From positions 54,834,365 to 54,898,364 of the forward strand of contig CM034298.1 in NCBI GenBank assembly GCA_019925795.1: DNA of 64,000 bases. The letters are read 5' to 3'. Below, in pieces: positions 9,690 to 21,230 of this stretch (positions within the stretch are counted from its first letter, which is position 1; each line of letters starts with the position of its first letter). Made by a program: the position numbers and the translations under genes. The DNA is from Dendrobium chrysotoxum. Lineage: Eukaryota; Streptophyta; Magnoliopsida; Asparagales; Orchidaceae. The notes beneath the pieces are model-generated. The model was given only the letters and a program-made list of their open reading frames with translations. It was not told where the DNA came from and did no database searches.

Positions 9690-12600
9690 AATCCTTAAAA
9701 CTACGAGAGCCTGTTATCAGTGCTTGTGGTGCGACGAGCAATCACCTATATTTTTTCTTAGCATGGTGGGAGGAAGCTCGTCGCGGTGCTCACGACGAAG
9801 TGGGTAATCATCAAAAGTTCTATTTTCGTCGCTTGCGACGTGACGAGCAACCACCTATATACGCTTTTCTTAGCACGGTGGGAGGAAGCTCGCCGTGACG
9901 CTTGTGACTAGGTGGGCGAGCCTTGTACACGCTCTCGTAGCATGGCGGGGACACTTATAAGTACCCTTTAGCGGTCACGTAGTGTGGCAGGGGAGAGCCA
10001 AATGCGTTTTCAAACAGGTACATTTGAAGACCCATACACGCTTTTCTTGGCGTGGTGGGGATGAAAACTACGACCGCAGTGTCACCTGACATCGACCTTA
10101 CATGTCTTTTTTGACGTGACGGGCAGGCTAAGACTCCTGCAGTTTCCCCTAAACGGAGGAGATGCCGAGAGGCTGCCGAAATTCCGTCTAAAAATGCACA
10201 GGACTTAGACTTTATTTGGACATCAATTTGAACATCAAATGAACTAAATTCAAACTTGGATAAATAAGCAAATGACTTAAATCAAACTTGAGCAAGAAGA
10301 ACTTGAACTAAACAAGACTACCTGAGATTTGGACTTGAATATGACACAACAAATCATACTTGGACTTGAACTCAAAAGAACAAATGCAATGGACTATAGG
10401 GAACTTGAATTTGGACACAATGTAGGGGACTTAAACTTGCATATTGAACAAACAAGGACCTAATTCGAACTCAAATTGAACTCAAATATATTGATAGAAG
10501 ACCTTAACAGAATTCAAAATGAACAACACAGATGACCCAGTTTGAGCTCAAATGAATGATTATATGGGACTTGAACTGAACTCAAATTGAAACATACTGA
10601 ACATACAAAGTGAACTACAGGGAGTAAAACCTAAGATGAAGAGCAAGAAGTTGAAACCCTCATTTGATGAAATGCGTGGTTGAAAGACAAGAAGAATATA
10701 TATACGAATGATGAACTTGATCGTCAAGATGAAATTCATAAGAAATATGATGTACAAACAAGCAAAACTAGGAGATCGTAAAGAAGGCAATGGAGGAAAA
10801 TTCCTAATGCATACAACCGTCTGTTTGTAGGCTAAAGTGGAAATACTTGCAAATAAGGGGTGGATGATCTATCACGTGTGCGATAGCCAATATCATTATG
10901 TGAATACACTAGCTCATTGGTGGACAATGAAACATCTTGCAGAAACATGTAGTGCAGCATACAACGAATCCAAGCATTCATAAGCACGTATAGAAGATTC
11001 ATCATGCATACGAAAGCTGACTTGAGAGTTAAAGAAATGAAGACATAGACTTCTGATGCATGTAATACTCCATCTACAAGCAATATCAACAGAGTTACAA
11101 TGAACACAAACACCTATGATGCTAAAGAACTCGTGGGATACACAATGCCTCATTCACAAGCAACTCCAAGGGATTTGTGGATCTTTTTATGAACAACACT
11201 CACCTTCACATTCAATGAAAATCAAGAAAGAGTTATGGTCTAATCATGGGTAGATCATGAAGTACCTTAGTAGTGACTCAACTCATCATGGTGTATTTAA
11301 GAAGTCATTCACAAGTATACGCCATGCCACGTGCAACGAGCACTATGGCTTCCCTCCAATCAATGACAACTGACTCATAGATAAATACTGTAGTTGCCTA
11401 TGAATGCTGAAGGATAACACACAATGAGCATGATGGACGGCCTGACGTGCCTTCAATTGCTGCAATTGCTAGTACATGGTAGTGGCCACTGATTTCAAAG
11501 TATAGGGCATCAGTAAGGATGCAGTCATCCAAGGTTAAAATGATTGATTCTTTATTTAAGCCAACAACAAAAATAATGATGATGACATAATTAGAAAGTT
11601 TCTTATTGATTTCTATACAAATTCTGGGAAGGGGAAGCCAGATCAAAGCATTATTTTCAGGGATAGAGTGAGTGAATTAGTTCAACCAGGTTTTGAACAT
11701 TGGGTTGGATAAGATTATTAAGGCTTGCAAGTTTCTTGATGAATAGTGGTCCCCTAAGTTTACGTTGATTGCACAGAAGAACCACCATACAAATTCTTTT
11801 AGTCCGATGGCTGTCCGAACAAGTTCATCAACGAGCAAGGATCGAAAAAAAAAGTAGCAATATTCCTATAATCAATAACACAGAATCTCCAATAAAAATC
11901 AATACACAGGCAAATACAACAATTTTCCAGTCAATGTCTAGAGAAGATATGCAGATGAATGCAGCAACATCTCTACTATCGACTACCATGCAATATTGAT
12001 CCAGTATACTTGCTCCCATACATACACATTCGACATGTATACACATAAACACAAGTGAATACATATGTAATCATACACCCGCATAGGCCCCGGCGAGCGT
12101 ATTATGAACACATATGTGACGTTTAGAGATGCTGCACGGGTCAGATAATAAACTCAAGTTCGAGCTCGATCCTTCTATACGGATAGATAGGAGTCGACAC
12201 AGCTCGAACTATCAAATGAATATGCGGTCACGACGTCGATCGAAATATTTATTTAGTAGTTCATGTTAGGCCTTCAAGGTTTCAAGGCCCATGACAAGGA
12301 AAATTCGCTTATAAAAGTATACAACCGACTTGAACCTGATCCTCTGTCGGCAACTAACAAAGGCAATAGGGTTCAATCAAAGAAATGTAATTCTCCATAA
12401 TTACCCCGATGATGACCATGTTGAATGTAGATCTCAACCGGAGGGGTTAATTCCAAATATTTCAAATACCACCCAAATGCCCGAAAATTCAAAAGTTCCA
12501 AAAAAATTCCAAAAAAATTCCAAAATCAAAATATTTAAATGTAAAATTCAACCATTAAAATGCTCAAAGCAAAAACACATCCACCCTCCGCAATAGTTTG

Positions 12601-13478
12601 CTGAGGTGGACAAATTTGAAAATACACTTCAGCTCACAAATAGTTAGTGTCTAGTCAAAAATATCATTAGGATTCATTCTCAAATAGTCTCTTGCCAGCA
12701 GGGACATGGCACGGGTCCTCTAACCATCGATTTTGCCGCTAAATGGCACCGCAGGTAAATGGTTATGACCGGGGCTCTCTGAACCGGGTGGTTTTGCCGC
12801 CAAATGGCATCACTAAATTACGGTCATGGCCATAGCCCATAAGCTCTCCAATGACATTAAATCTTTGAGATATGAATCAATAGGATATAATCGATAGGGC
12901 ACAAAGCTCTCTGTTAGCTAAGATGGATTCAAATTTGTCCCCTTAGATAAATACCCACCCCAGGTCTACAAGGTACCCTTGGACGACACAACCCATGGCT
13001 GACGACAAGGATGCTTCTGTCAGGTTGGGTCGACTACCTCATCTGACTAAGTAGACCAGGGGCCACGATGGCCCGGGACGACGAACCATGGGATCTTGAT
13101 TGGGTCCATCATCCATTCCCCCATCATCCGCTTTAAGTGCAAGATGGTGAAATTCTAGATTTTAAATATTAAATTTTCCAACACCCAAGCCCATGCTGCT
13201 ACTGTATGCCAGATAACATGTATCTCTATGTATCTGATTGACGATTAGCATTAATCGAAAGTTCTCTCTCATTATCGAGAGGGGTAATTAACTATAGAAG
13301 CTTGCGCTTATAGGAAACTAGAATTCAGATCATAAAGTCCTCGAAAAAAGGGCAAAATCTCTTGGTAGTGTCTTATCAACAAACCCAATCTGCCTTCCAA
13401 AAATTTACCCTGAAACTTAATCTGTTAAAACTTCTTCGAGAGCAAGGGAGGCTGGGGCGCAAATTTTTGAAGCCCACA
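9690..13478 (+). mobile_element. R1 long LTR-like repeat, copy 2
   Basis: This copy is homologous to 140-3654, with the same block order. It starts with tandem units containing TTTTCTTAGCATGGTGGGAG (9740-10100), then a GAGAGGCTGCCGAAATT block (about 10170-10187). An AT-rich stretch with many AACTTGAACTCAAAT-like motifs follows (10200-10800), then an AGO4-like fragment (11415-11800). Last come the GAGCTCGATCC region (about 12150), the CCCGGGACGACG block (13072-13105) and the GAAGCCCACA end. The left limit is uncertain and could lie further left in the minisatellite region. No gag-pol lies between the two R1 copies, so they look like solo LTRs or remnants, not a matched pair. Confidence 0.6.
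11415..11800 (+). pseudogene. ARGONAUTE4-like PIWI fragment in R1 copy 2
   Basis: Encoded pieces are PDVPSIAAIASTW, a stop, WPLISKYRASVRMQSSKVKM, then MIDSLFKP, and after a frameshift FLIDFYTNSGKGKPDQSIIF and RDRVSE. After another shift come FNQVLN, KACKFLDE, a stop, WSPKFTLI and AQKNHHT. It covers the same part of the PIWI domain as 1488-2065 and extends a little further, to AQKNHHT. It lacks the segment from CIAPT to the first catalytic Asp; AACACACAATG at 11415 is the shared left junction. In places it is closer to the usual AGO4 sequence than copy 1, so the copies decayed separately from one capture. Confidence 0.85.
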
Positions 13479-13669
13479 TATCTCTTTGAGTCTAATGCCT
13501 ACATTGCACATACAAATAATTCTTTTGTTTCTAACTGCAATTCATTCAGGTTTTTCTTTATATGTAAGATTATAATGTACTTTAATCTGTCTTTAATATT
13601 CTGCTATATATTTTATATTTTTTTGTTATATATATATATCAATTTTCATAAAGAAAAAATATAAAATAT

Positions 13670-14081
13670 ATAATGGACTTCACTCATATGCTATAATAAC
13701 ATCAATTTATAAGTTTTTTTTCTCTCCACAATTGATTTAAAATGACCCAATATATTATGGGACTTAAATTTTCTTTCTTTCCAAATCTAATAATTCTTTC
13801 ATGTGCATTAATTTAAAATCTCTCAATTCAAATTCTACAACTCAATGCTTAGATTCATAGCATTTTTTTACAAATTTGAATTCAATCTATATTCTGTAAC
13901 TCTGATCCTCTCTGTAACTTCATTTACATGTTGTGTATTCTCAGGAATTTGCGTTTGCTTTCATATAAAGTTTCATACGGTGTCATTTCTATTATTTTTT
14001 ATAATCATTATTATAAGTAAATTCAATTAATAGAACATAATCCCTTGTGGCACCAACATCTAAAACACAATTTCAACATAA
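13670..14081 (-). pseudogene. Older Ty3 integrase C-terminal fragment (one half, split by the chromovirus)
   Basis: The minus strand from 14081 reads, in shifting frames, CVLDVGA, then MTPYETLYESKRKFL, and later GKKENLSP followed by IIYWVILN. These correspond to the Ty3 integrase order CVLDFGG, MAPFEALYGRKCRSP and GKLSPRYIGPFEIL. The fragment continues across the inserted chromovirus to 19576-19885. It is heavily decayed. Confidence 0.6.
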
Positions 14082-14086
14082 TAGAA
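14082..14086. repeat. 5-bp target-site duplication (TAGAA), left
   Basis: TAGAA directly precedes the TGTTACGG LTR start and recurs at 19571-19575 directly after the 3' LTR end. Confidence 0.9.
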
Positions 14087-14520
14087 TGTTACGGGGGAAA
14101 AGACAGCAGGTTCGGCCCCCCTTGTGGGGCCAAACAATGATTTAATTAAATATACTAGGAGAGGTAATAAGGAGGGAAATAAGAAATGAAAGAATTCTAA
14201 TTTGAAATAGAAAAAGAGAGGGAAATTAATTAAGGGAGGGAGCTATTTTTGGAGGGAATTAGAGAGTTTATTTAAGGCTGATTCTAGGGTTTATTTTTCA
14301 TGTTTGGTTTGGAGAGTTTGCTGTAATTTTTTCTGGAATTTTCATGAGGGCTTCCTTGCGATGTATAGGTCAAGTGGAAGAGATGATCTACCTCTCTAAT
14401 ATTAGATCATTATATATTGTTTTAGTGTTGAAGTTTTAATACAAAAAAATCAGCCGTCGTTTCTCAATTTCTGCTGTTTTTATCGTCTTTTCTTGTTGAT
14501 TATATCTTGAAGGCGTATCA
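14087..14520 (+). mobile_element. Chromovirus 5' LTR
   Basis: The LTR is 434 bp, starts TGTTACGGGG and ends GCGTATCA. Near its start it carries GGCCCCCCTTGTGGGGCC, a strong hairpin that is also present in the 3' LTR. Confidence 0.92.
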
Positions 14521-14523
14521 AAT

Positions 14524-14536
14524 TGGTATCAGAGCC
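14524..14536 (+). other. Primer-binding site (tRNA-Met type)
   Basis: TGGTATCAGAGCC lies 3 bases after the LTR end, matching the 3' end of initiator tRNA-Met as used by many plant LTR elements. Confidence 0.9.
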
Positions 14537-14660
14537 GTATCCTAGACCAAAATTCATCCTCTACTCACTGAAATCTGCTACAAAAATCCTTTCCTTTGTT
14601 GTTTTTTGCTGATTGAAGACCCTTCATCATTGTTTTCACGGTCTAGAACCTAAATACGTG

Positions 14661-15720
14661 AATGACAGCAAAGAAGATGGAGGCGTTGAAAGGAGAGATG
14701 GAACAATTCAAGGCCTGGATGGAGGTAGAGACTTCAAGAAGATAATGATGAAGTAGAGATGGTTTTTCCTCAAGAACCTTCCTGAAGAGGTTCGATAGGA
14801 GGTGCATCAAGGTATTCAGAAGAAGGGGCAGCAAGGAGAGGGGAGGCTGAAGCTTTTTGGAGACCACCCAGACAGGAGGGATGGTGGGCCGGAGGAAGCA
14901 ACAGTTCAGTCAAACCATGGGGTCCAAATCTGCCAAGGGAAGAAGGGATAGAATCACACCACCACTACACGGGAGGAACCAATGGTGCAAAAAACCATTG
15001 GGGTAAAGATGCCGGTCTTCGAAGGGGAGGATGCTCAGGGTTGGGTATACTGGGTAGAACGTTGTTTTGTTATCAATGGGCTGACGGAAGGGAAAAAACT
15101 CACGGCGGCAGGTCTATACTTGGAAGGGAAAGCCCTAGCCCTGTTCCAATAGAGGGAGGCGAGGTATCCAATCTACTCATGGGGAGAGTGTAAGGAGTGC
15201 TTGTTGGAACGTTTCTGAGCTATTCGGGAAGGAGACCTCCACGAGCAGTTCTATGCCCTAACTCAGGAGGGGATAATTATGAAATACTAGGAGAAGTTTA
15301 AGTAGCTGTCGGGGAGATTGAGAGGAATCTCTGAGGAAGAATTGGAGGGAAATTTCATGAAGGGGCTGAGGGAGGACATACGGGCAGAACTCTGGGTACT
15401 GAGACCTAGAGGGCTGAGAGAGACAATAGAGCTAAAACAAAGGGTGGAGGAGAAACAACAGAGGGAGAAGGCCAGCTGGAGCAACCACATGGGAAGGGCA
15501 TACATGAACACCACTACTACCTTGGCAGCGAGGACCCATACGGTGTCATTTCAAAGGGAAGAATTTAAGGAGAAGAGCATTGGAGTTCATCCTAGAGGCA
15601 ATTTCAAATGCCTCACAGAAGCAGAAGTGTAGGATCGACGGGCAAAAGGGCTATGCTTCAGGTGTGATGAGAGATTCACACCCGAGCATAGGTGCAAAAA
15701 TCGAACCCTTCAGGTCTTGA
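14661..15720 (+). pseudogene. Chromovirus gag, broken
   Basis: The start is ATGACAGCAAAG at 14661. Capsid-like text includes KMPVFEGEDAQGWVYWVERC, LTEGKKLTAAGLYLEGKALA and FMKGLREDIRAELW. The nucleocapsid knuckle LCFRCDERFTPEHRCK lies near 15653. Several in-frame stops (for example where Trp or Gln is usual) and frame changes interrupt it. Confidence 0.85.
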
Positions 15721-15765
15721 TGGTCTGTGAAAGGGGAAGAGGAGAGCGAGGATGAGCTGTAGGTT

Positions 15766-16032
15766 GTGGAGGAGGAACCATTAGATTTAGATGTGGCGGA
15801 GGTGTCTCTGAACTCCGTGGTGGGATTTACCCCAAATCACACTATGAAGGTAAGGGGGCAAATTGGGGAGCTACCAGTGGTGATTTTGGTGGATAGTGGA
15901 GCCACTCATAACTTCATCTCCAACTGGGTTGTGGACCAGTTAGGATTGCAGATAGTTGATACAAAGAGTTTTGGCGTCATAATGGGGACAGGAAATGTAG
16001 AGAGAAGGGCATTTGCAGGGGGTTGGTGCTAG
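15766..16032 (+). pseudogene. Chromovirus aspartic protease
   Basis: The frame reads GQIGELPVVILVDSGATHNF then ISNWVVDQLGL. DSGA is the catalytic aspartic protease motif and is intact. The frame is lost after RRAFAGG. Confidence 0.88.
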
Positions 16033-16335
16033 CGCTCCAAGGCTTACAGATAGTGGAGGATTTTCTTCCCTTGGAATTGGGAAGCACCGATGTCATCCTT
16101 TGGATGAAATGGTTACAGACCATTGGAGATACCAAGGTGCATTGGAAGTCATTGACTATGGAGGTGTAGGTGGGAGGGAAGAAGGTGGTGTTGCAAGGGG
16201 ATGCCAACTTATGTAGGACCATGGTCTCATTCAAAACCATGGTTAAGGCGATACAAGGAGTAGGGCAGGGCTATCTGGTAGAGCTGCAGAGTTTGGAGGG
16301 GGTTTGAGAGTCTAAGACAGACCAGACCCCTGAGT

Positions 16336-17263
16336 GTGTGTATCAGTTGTTACAGCAATTTTTGGAGGTCTTTCAACAACCCAACGGATTACCCCCCCCA
16401 GAGAGCACGAGCATGCAATTTCCTTGAAGGAGTTCGACCTTACCAGTACTCGCAGATCCAAAAGGATGAGAGCGAGAGGCTCATCAGAGAGATGCTGAAG
16501 GCAGGGATTATTAAACCCAGTGTGAGCCCTTTTTCAAGCCTTATTTTACTAGTGAAAAAGAAGGACGACAGTTGGAGGTTTTGCATCGATTATAATGCCA
16601 TAAACAAGGAATCTATGTTGAACAAGTTTCCTATCCCTGTGATTGACGAGTTGTTGGATGAACTATTTGGGACGGTCATCTTCTCAAAGATTGACCTGAA
16701 ATCGGGATACCACCAGATCAGGATGAAGCCAGGGGATGTGCACAAGAAATCTTTCAAAACCCATGAGGGTCACTACAAGTTTTTGGTGATACCTTTCGGC
16801 CTCACCAATGCTCCAACCACTTTTCAGCCACTCATGAATCAAGCTTTTCAACCCTATCTTAGAAATATTATCTTGGTGTTCTTCGATGACATCTTGATCT
16901 ACAGTCAAATGGAGGCAGGACATATGGAGCACCTGAGGGCGATGTTGGAGACATTGAGAGAGCACCACTTGTATGCCAACTTGAAGAAATGCTCGTTTGC
17001 ACAGCCACAAGTACTTGGGACATGTGGTGAGCAAGGCATGGGTAGCAGCGGACCAGTCCAAGATTGAGGCTATGCTAAAGTGGCCTTTGCCTAAGAACCT
17101 AAGAGAGTTGAGAGGATTCTTAGGCCTCACGACGTACTATCAGAAGTTCGTACAAGGATATGGCATGATAACATGGCCATTAACTGAGCATTTGAAGAAG
17201 CACAACTTCAAGTGGGGGGAGGTGGCTACAGGCTTTCAAGCAGCTGAAGAAAGAAATGGGTAG
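16336..17263 (+). pseudogene. Chromovirus reverse transcriptase
   Basis: Motifs in order are MLKAGIIKPSVSPFSSLILL, VKKKDDSWRFCIDYNAIN, FSKIDLKSGYHQIRM, FGLTNAPTTF and VFFDDILIYS, the last holding the catalytic FxDD box. A +1 frame change occurs near 17020, where HLYANLKKCSF changes to YLGHVVS in the next frame. The connection domain RELRGFLGLTTYYQKFVQGY follows. Confidence 0.92.
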
Positions 17264-17666
17264 TGTATCAGTGTTAGCACTTCCTGACTTCAGCAGACCG
17301 TTTGTGGTGGAGACAGATGCATCAAGATATGGATTGGGGGCAGTACTCATGCAGGATCAGCGACCGATCACCTATTTTAGTCAGGTGCTCACAAGTAGGG
17401 CAAGGCTCAAGTCAGTGTACGAGAGAGAACCGATGGCTATTGTCTTGTCCATTCAGAAGTGGCGCCCCTATTTATTGGGGCGACACTTGCTCGTCAGAAC
17501 AGATCAGAGGAGTCTGAAATATTTGCTGGAACAACGGATGGTCACTGAGGAGCATCAACGATGGCTATCCAAGCTACTGGGATATGATTTTGAGATTCAG
17601 CACCGCTCGAGCTTAGAAACAAAGCAGCTGATGCCTTATCCAAAAGAATCGAGGAGCCTCAGTTAG
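17256..17666 (+). pseudogene. Chromovirus RNase H
   Basis: RPFVVETDASRYGLGAVLMQ begins the domain (catalytic Asp in TDAS). YEREPMAIVLSIQKWRPYLL and FVVRTDQ-like VRTDQRSLKYLLEQ follow. It lies in a third frame relative to RT and ends near a decayed ETKQLMPYP, where NxVADALSR is usual. Confidence 0.88.
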
Positions 17667-17779
17667 CAGCTTTGTCAGTACCCCTGGTCCTAGATTGGGA
17701 AAAGTTGAAATAGGAGAGCGAACATGATGAGGGACTAAAGAAGATCAGAGTTGAGTTATTACAGAACCTAGATAGTCAT

Positions 17780-18800
17780 CCTGACTATATGCTGAGGGGA
17801 GTGCAGTTGCTATATAAAGGAAGATTTGTTCTATCGAAGGGATCAGGATACATTCCCAAGTTGTTATAGGAGTTTCATGACAGTACAGTGGGAGGACATT
17901 CAGGAGTGCAGAAAACCTATAGTTAATTAGCAGCATAATTATATTGGGTGGGGATGCGCCGTGATGTAGAGGATTGGGTAGCTAAATGTGATGTGTGCCA
18001 AAGGCATAAGTACTAGGCCATATCGCCAGTAGGGTTACTACAACCACTAGCCCTATCGGAGAGGGTATGGGAGGAGGTGACGATGGACCTCATTGAGGGA
18101 TTGCCAAGATCCGAGGAGTTTTCATTGATACTAGCAGTAGTGGATCGTTTGAACAAATATATACACTTCATTCCCAAGAGGCACCCTTATACAACCATTA
18201 TTGTGGCTACTGTCTTCATAAAGGAAGTGGTGCGCTTGCATGGAGTTCCAAAAGCCATTGTGATAGATAGGGACAAGGTGTTCATTAGCCACTTTTGGAG
18301 AGAGTTGTTTCGATTACAAGGGGACAGTTCTGAAGAGAAGTACAACCTATCACCCTCAGAAAGATGGCCAGACAGAAGTGACCAACAAAAGCATAGAGAC
18401 CTATTTGAGATGTTTTGCATCCGACACGCCAAAGAATTGGGCAAGGTGGCTTGCTTGGGCATAGTATTGGTACAATATCTCATACCATTTAGCAGCGAAG
18501 ACCACTCCTTTTAGATTCTCTATGGGAAAGATCCACCCCATCTGATTCATTATGGGCAGAGCAACACACCTTTGTCTAGTGTAGAGTAGTACTTAGAGGA
18601 GAGGGTCAAGGTATTATCTAAGCTCAAGGGACATTTGTTGAGAGCCCAACAGATCATGAAGAGGAAGGCTAATGAACATAGGAGAGAAACAAACTTTGAG
18701 CCCGGATATATGGTTTAATTAAAATTGAGGCCCTATGGGAAGAAAACACAAGCTAGAAGGAGGAATGGGAAGTGATCCCCACGATACTTTAGGCCTTATG
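17780..18800 (+). pseudogene. Chromovirus integrase
   Basis: The zinc-binding part reads HDSTVGGHSGVQKTY...YWVGMRRDVEDWVAKCDVCQ with stops. The core begins TMDLIEGLPRSEEFSLILAV (first catalytic Asp) and includes GVPKAIVIDRDKVF (second Asp). A frameshift near 18310 precedes YHPQTDGQTEV (third, Glu), readable only in another frame. The C-terminal part includes RYFRPYEILEHIGAVAYRL at about 18783. Confidence 0.88.
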
Positions 18801-18989
18801 AGATCTTGGAGCACATTGGAGCAGTAGCCTATCGCTTAAGACTACCACCCTCATTAGCTTTGCACCCAATGTTTCATGTCTTACAGTTGAGGAAGGCGTT
18901 AGGAGAGCAGATACCGTCATTGGTAATTCCAACTTTGACAGAGGACATGGAGGTCATTATGGAACCTCTGGAAGTAACAGGGGTGCGCA

Positions 18990-19130
18990 GAGGGGAGATC
19001 GGGGCATGAGAAGTGCTAGTCAAGTGGAAGGATGTGCCCGAGAATGACGTCACATGGGAGCCATACGAGACAATCAGAAGACAGTTTCTGACCTTCCATC
19101 TTAAGGACAAGGTAGATTTTGAGGAGGGGA
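18990..19130 (+). pseudogene. Chromodomain at the integrase C-terminus
   Basis: EVLVKWKDVPENDVTWEPYE followed by QFLTFHLKDKVDF matches the chromodomain LVKWKGLPxxxATWExxxxL of plant chromoviruses, which steers integration toward certain chromatin. A stop (TGA near 19008) separates it from the integrase tail. Confidence 0.85.
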
Positions 19131-19134
19131 GTAT
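19118..19134 (+). other. Polypurine tract
   Basis: The purine-rich GAGGAGGGGAGTAT lies directly before the 3' LTR and would prime plus-strand DNA synthesis. Confidence 0.8.
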
Positions 19135-19570
19135 TGTTATGGGGGAAAAGGCAGTAGGTTCGGCCCCCCTTGTGGGGCCTAGAAAAGATTTAATTAAATA
19201 TACTAGGAGAGGAAATAAGGAGGGAAATAAGAAAGGAAATAATTCTAATTTTGAAATAGAGAAAGATAAGGAAATTAATTAAGGAAGGGGGCTATTTTTG
19301 GGGGGAATTAGGGAGTTTATTTAGAGTTGATTCTAGGGTTTATTTTTCATATTTAGTTTGGAGAGTTTGCTGTAATTTTTTCTGGAGTTTTCTGAGGGCT
19401 TCCTAGCGGCGTCTAGGTCAAGTGGGAGAGACGATCTACATCTCTAATAGTAGATCATTGTATCTTATTTTGGTGTTGAAGTTTTAATACAAAAAATCAT
19501 CAGTTGTCGTTTCTCAATTTCTGCTGTTTTTATTGTCTTTTGTTGCTGATTTCGTCTTCAAGGCGTAACA
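19135..19570 (+). mobile_element. Chromovirus 3' LTR
   Basis: The LTR is 436 bp, starts TGTTATGGGG and ends GGCGTAACA. It is homologous to 14087-14520 with many substitutions and a few 1-3 base indels. Confidence 0.92.
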
Positions 19571-19575
19571 TAGAA
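19571..19575. repeat. 5-bp target-site duplication (TAGAA), right
   Basis: It matches 14082-14086. Removing the element plus one copy rejoins the older integrase fragment on both sides. Confidence 0.9.
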
Positions 19576-19885
19576 CATCACCCTCTCAAATTAACCTTCA
19601 ATTTGAAGAAGATAAACTATAATGAAACTAAGTTTTGCACTAATATCTTCTGGATTCCTCATAACTTTGATGTGAATCTGTCATCACAATTTGACCCAAT
19701 TATTTAATACACTTCGCACAATCTTGTTACGTCTTTTACACATAATTGAGCTACCTTAGCTATTGTATCGTTATGTCTCATGGGTAAGAAATGCACATAC
19801 TTTATAAATCTATCAACTATAGCCCAAATTGCATTATAGTCATGCCTTGACCTTAAAAAACCCATCACAAAAATCAACTATTATC
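19576..19885 (-). pseudogene. Older Ty3 integrase core fragment (other half)
   Basis: The minus strand reads IVDFCDGF then MRHNDTIAKVAQLCVKDVTR, with NAIWAIVDRFIKYVHFLPM between them and DDRFTSKL later. This matches the Ty3 integrase MDFVxGLPRT...IWVIVDRLTKxAHFLPV...RDxRFTSxFW. It continues leftward at 14081-13670. No other domain of this element is visible. Confidence 0.75.
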
Positions 19886-20940
19886 TATGCCAAAATAAAA
19901 ATACAAACAAATTACTAAAGATCTTGTCAAAAGACTTGTAAAGGGTCTGCGAGTTCCTTGAATAGCAGAAAGATTGGAAGCAAACTGAAGAAATTACAAT
20001 TACTATCAAGAGACTTTAAAGAGCAAATAATTGCCTAGTTGCAGCTAGCAGCTTCTGTAACTAAAAACTAACACATCAATCAAATCTTAAATTTTCCAGC
20101 TTCAAACAATGAATCAGTTTATTACCCATATAACGCTTAATACAAGGCACTGGATTCACATCAGTTTGTGAGCTGAAAATCTCTGATGAGAGTAGATACT
20201 CCAGAGCATGCTCCAGTGCTCACGTCCTACCTCAAAAGGGAGAGTCTCACAGAATGCAGCTCACAGAGGCATCCATGTGATAAGATTAGAGCTGCAGGTG
20301 GGAAAATGGATGATGAATATTAGCCTAATTAATGATAAGAATAATGGTAATGTAGTTTACCAGGGCGACAACATACTGAATAGTAATTTTTAACTGCTTA
20401 GCTTTTACCTGCTTACTTGAATCACCTAGTTTAGATAGCAAATACCTGCATGTATGTGTTAATAAATTAAATTTTCTTCAGAGAAAAGAAACACAATGCA
20501 GGAGTCACATGATGTTATTCTGTTTGGGAAAATTTGGATCAATACAGCATTTTTTTTTTTTTTCGCTTCAATTGGTTTTGACAGTTTTGGGGATGAAACT
20601 ATGTTGAAAGTTGAAACAAGCAAAATTGAATCCCGAGCAAAACTGCCAAAACCATGGAAACTGAAAACTGAAACCAAAATTTAAAACCTAGGTTTAGTTT
20701 AATATAAAAAAGAAACCCAGATAATCTTCCACAAAACATGCATATGTTTAAACACAGTTATATGCTTCTGACATAAAAAATTATCAAAATGCAATAAAGG
20801 AAATGTCAAGGCAAATGAATGAACAATTTGAAGGTATTCAAATTGCATAAACACCAGATAGTATTACTAGCATTTCCAGTTTTTACAGGATGATAATGAT
20901 ATGAAGACATTCTGTACAAATAATACAACTTCTGCAAGTC
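19886..20940. other. Intergenic DNA, nothing recognised
   Basis: AT-rich DNA between the old integrase fragment and the 3' end of TOP3B. A poly(T) run lies near 20551-20563. No coding frame, element or RNA gene is supported. Confidence 0.6.
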
Positions 20941-21230
20941 CGTAGGGAGAGCTTTTTGGAAGCATTTAATGCTCTAAGGCTGTGATAGCCCTAAACATAG
21001 GGATAGATCTAGATATTTTCAGTTTCACTTGTAACGAAATACCATGTATAGATCTTATAGATCCGCTCTATCGCACCAAATCCTTCAATTCTTGTTCCTT
21101 GACATCACTAGAACAAACCGGAAATAAAATTAGACAATCAGTAAGCCAACAAAAGAGAATTGGGAGAAGCATAAAGAAAGACTAACCAGGAAGCAATAAA
21201 TAGAATGCATGAATGAACCAGTTATTCCTT
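20941..21230 (-). other. Likely TOP3B 3' untranslated region
   Basis: This is the sequence directly downstream of the TOP3B stop on the minus strand. No canonical AATAAA was found on that strand; ATTAAA near 20965-20970 is a possible polyadenylation signal. The extent is a guess. Confidence 0.4.

Larger units (their letters stand above)
14087..19570 (+). mobile_element. Ty3 chromovirus (5.5 kb), non-functional
   Basis: Complete structure: 5' LTR, tRNA-Met primer site, gag, protease, RT, RNase H, integrase, chromodomain, polypurine tract, 3' LTR and TAGAA duplications. Frameshifts and stops in every domain make it dead. By eye the two LTRs differ at roughly one position in ten, so it is much older than the Tat element at 32943. 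The short length and the chromodomain place it among plant chromoviruses; the exact clade is not settled here. Confidence 0.92.

Noticed and set aside
140..13478. The two R1 copies as the matched LTRs of one complete element
   Set aside because: The DNA between them has a minus-strand copia remnant, a tandem array and a minisatellite but no Ty3 gag-pol, primer site or matching target duplication, and the copies differ by large indels.
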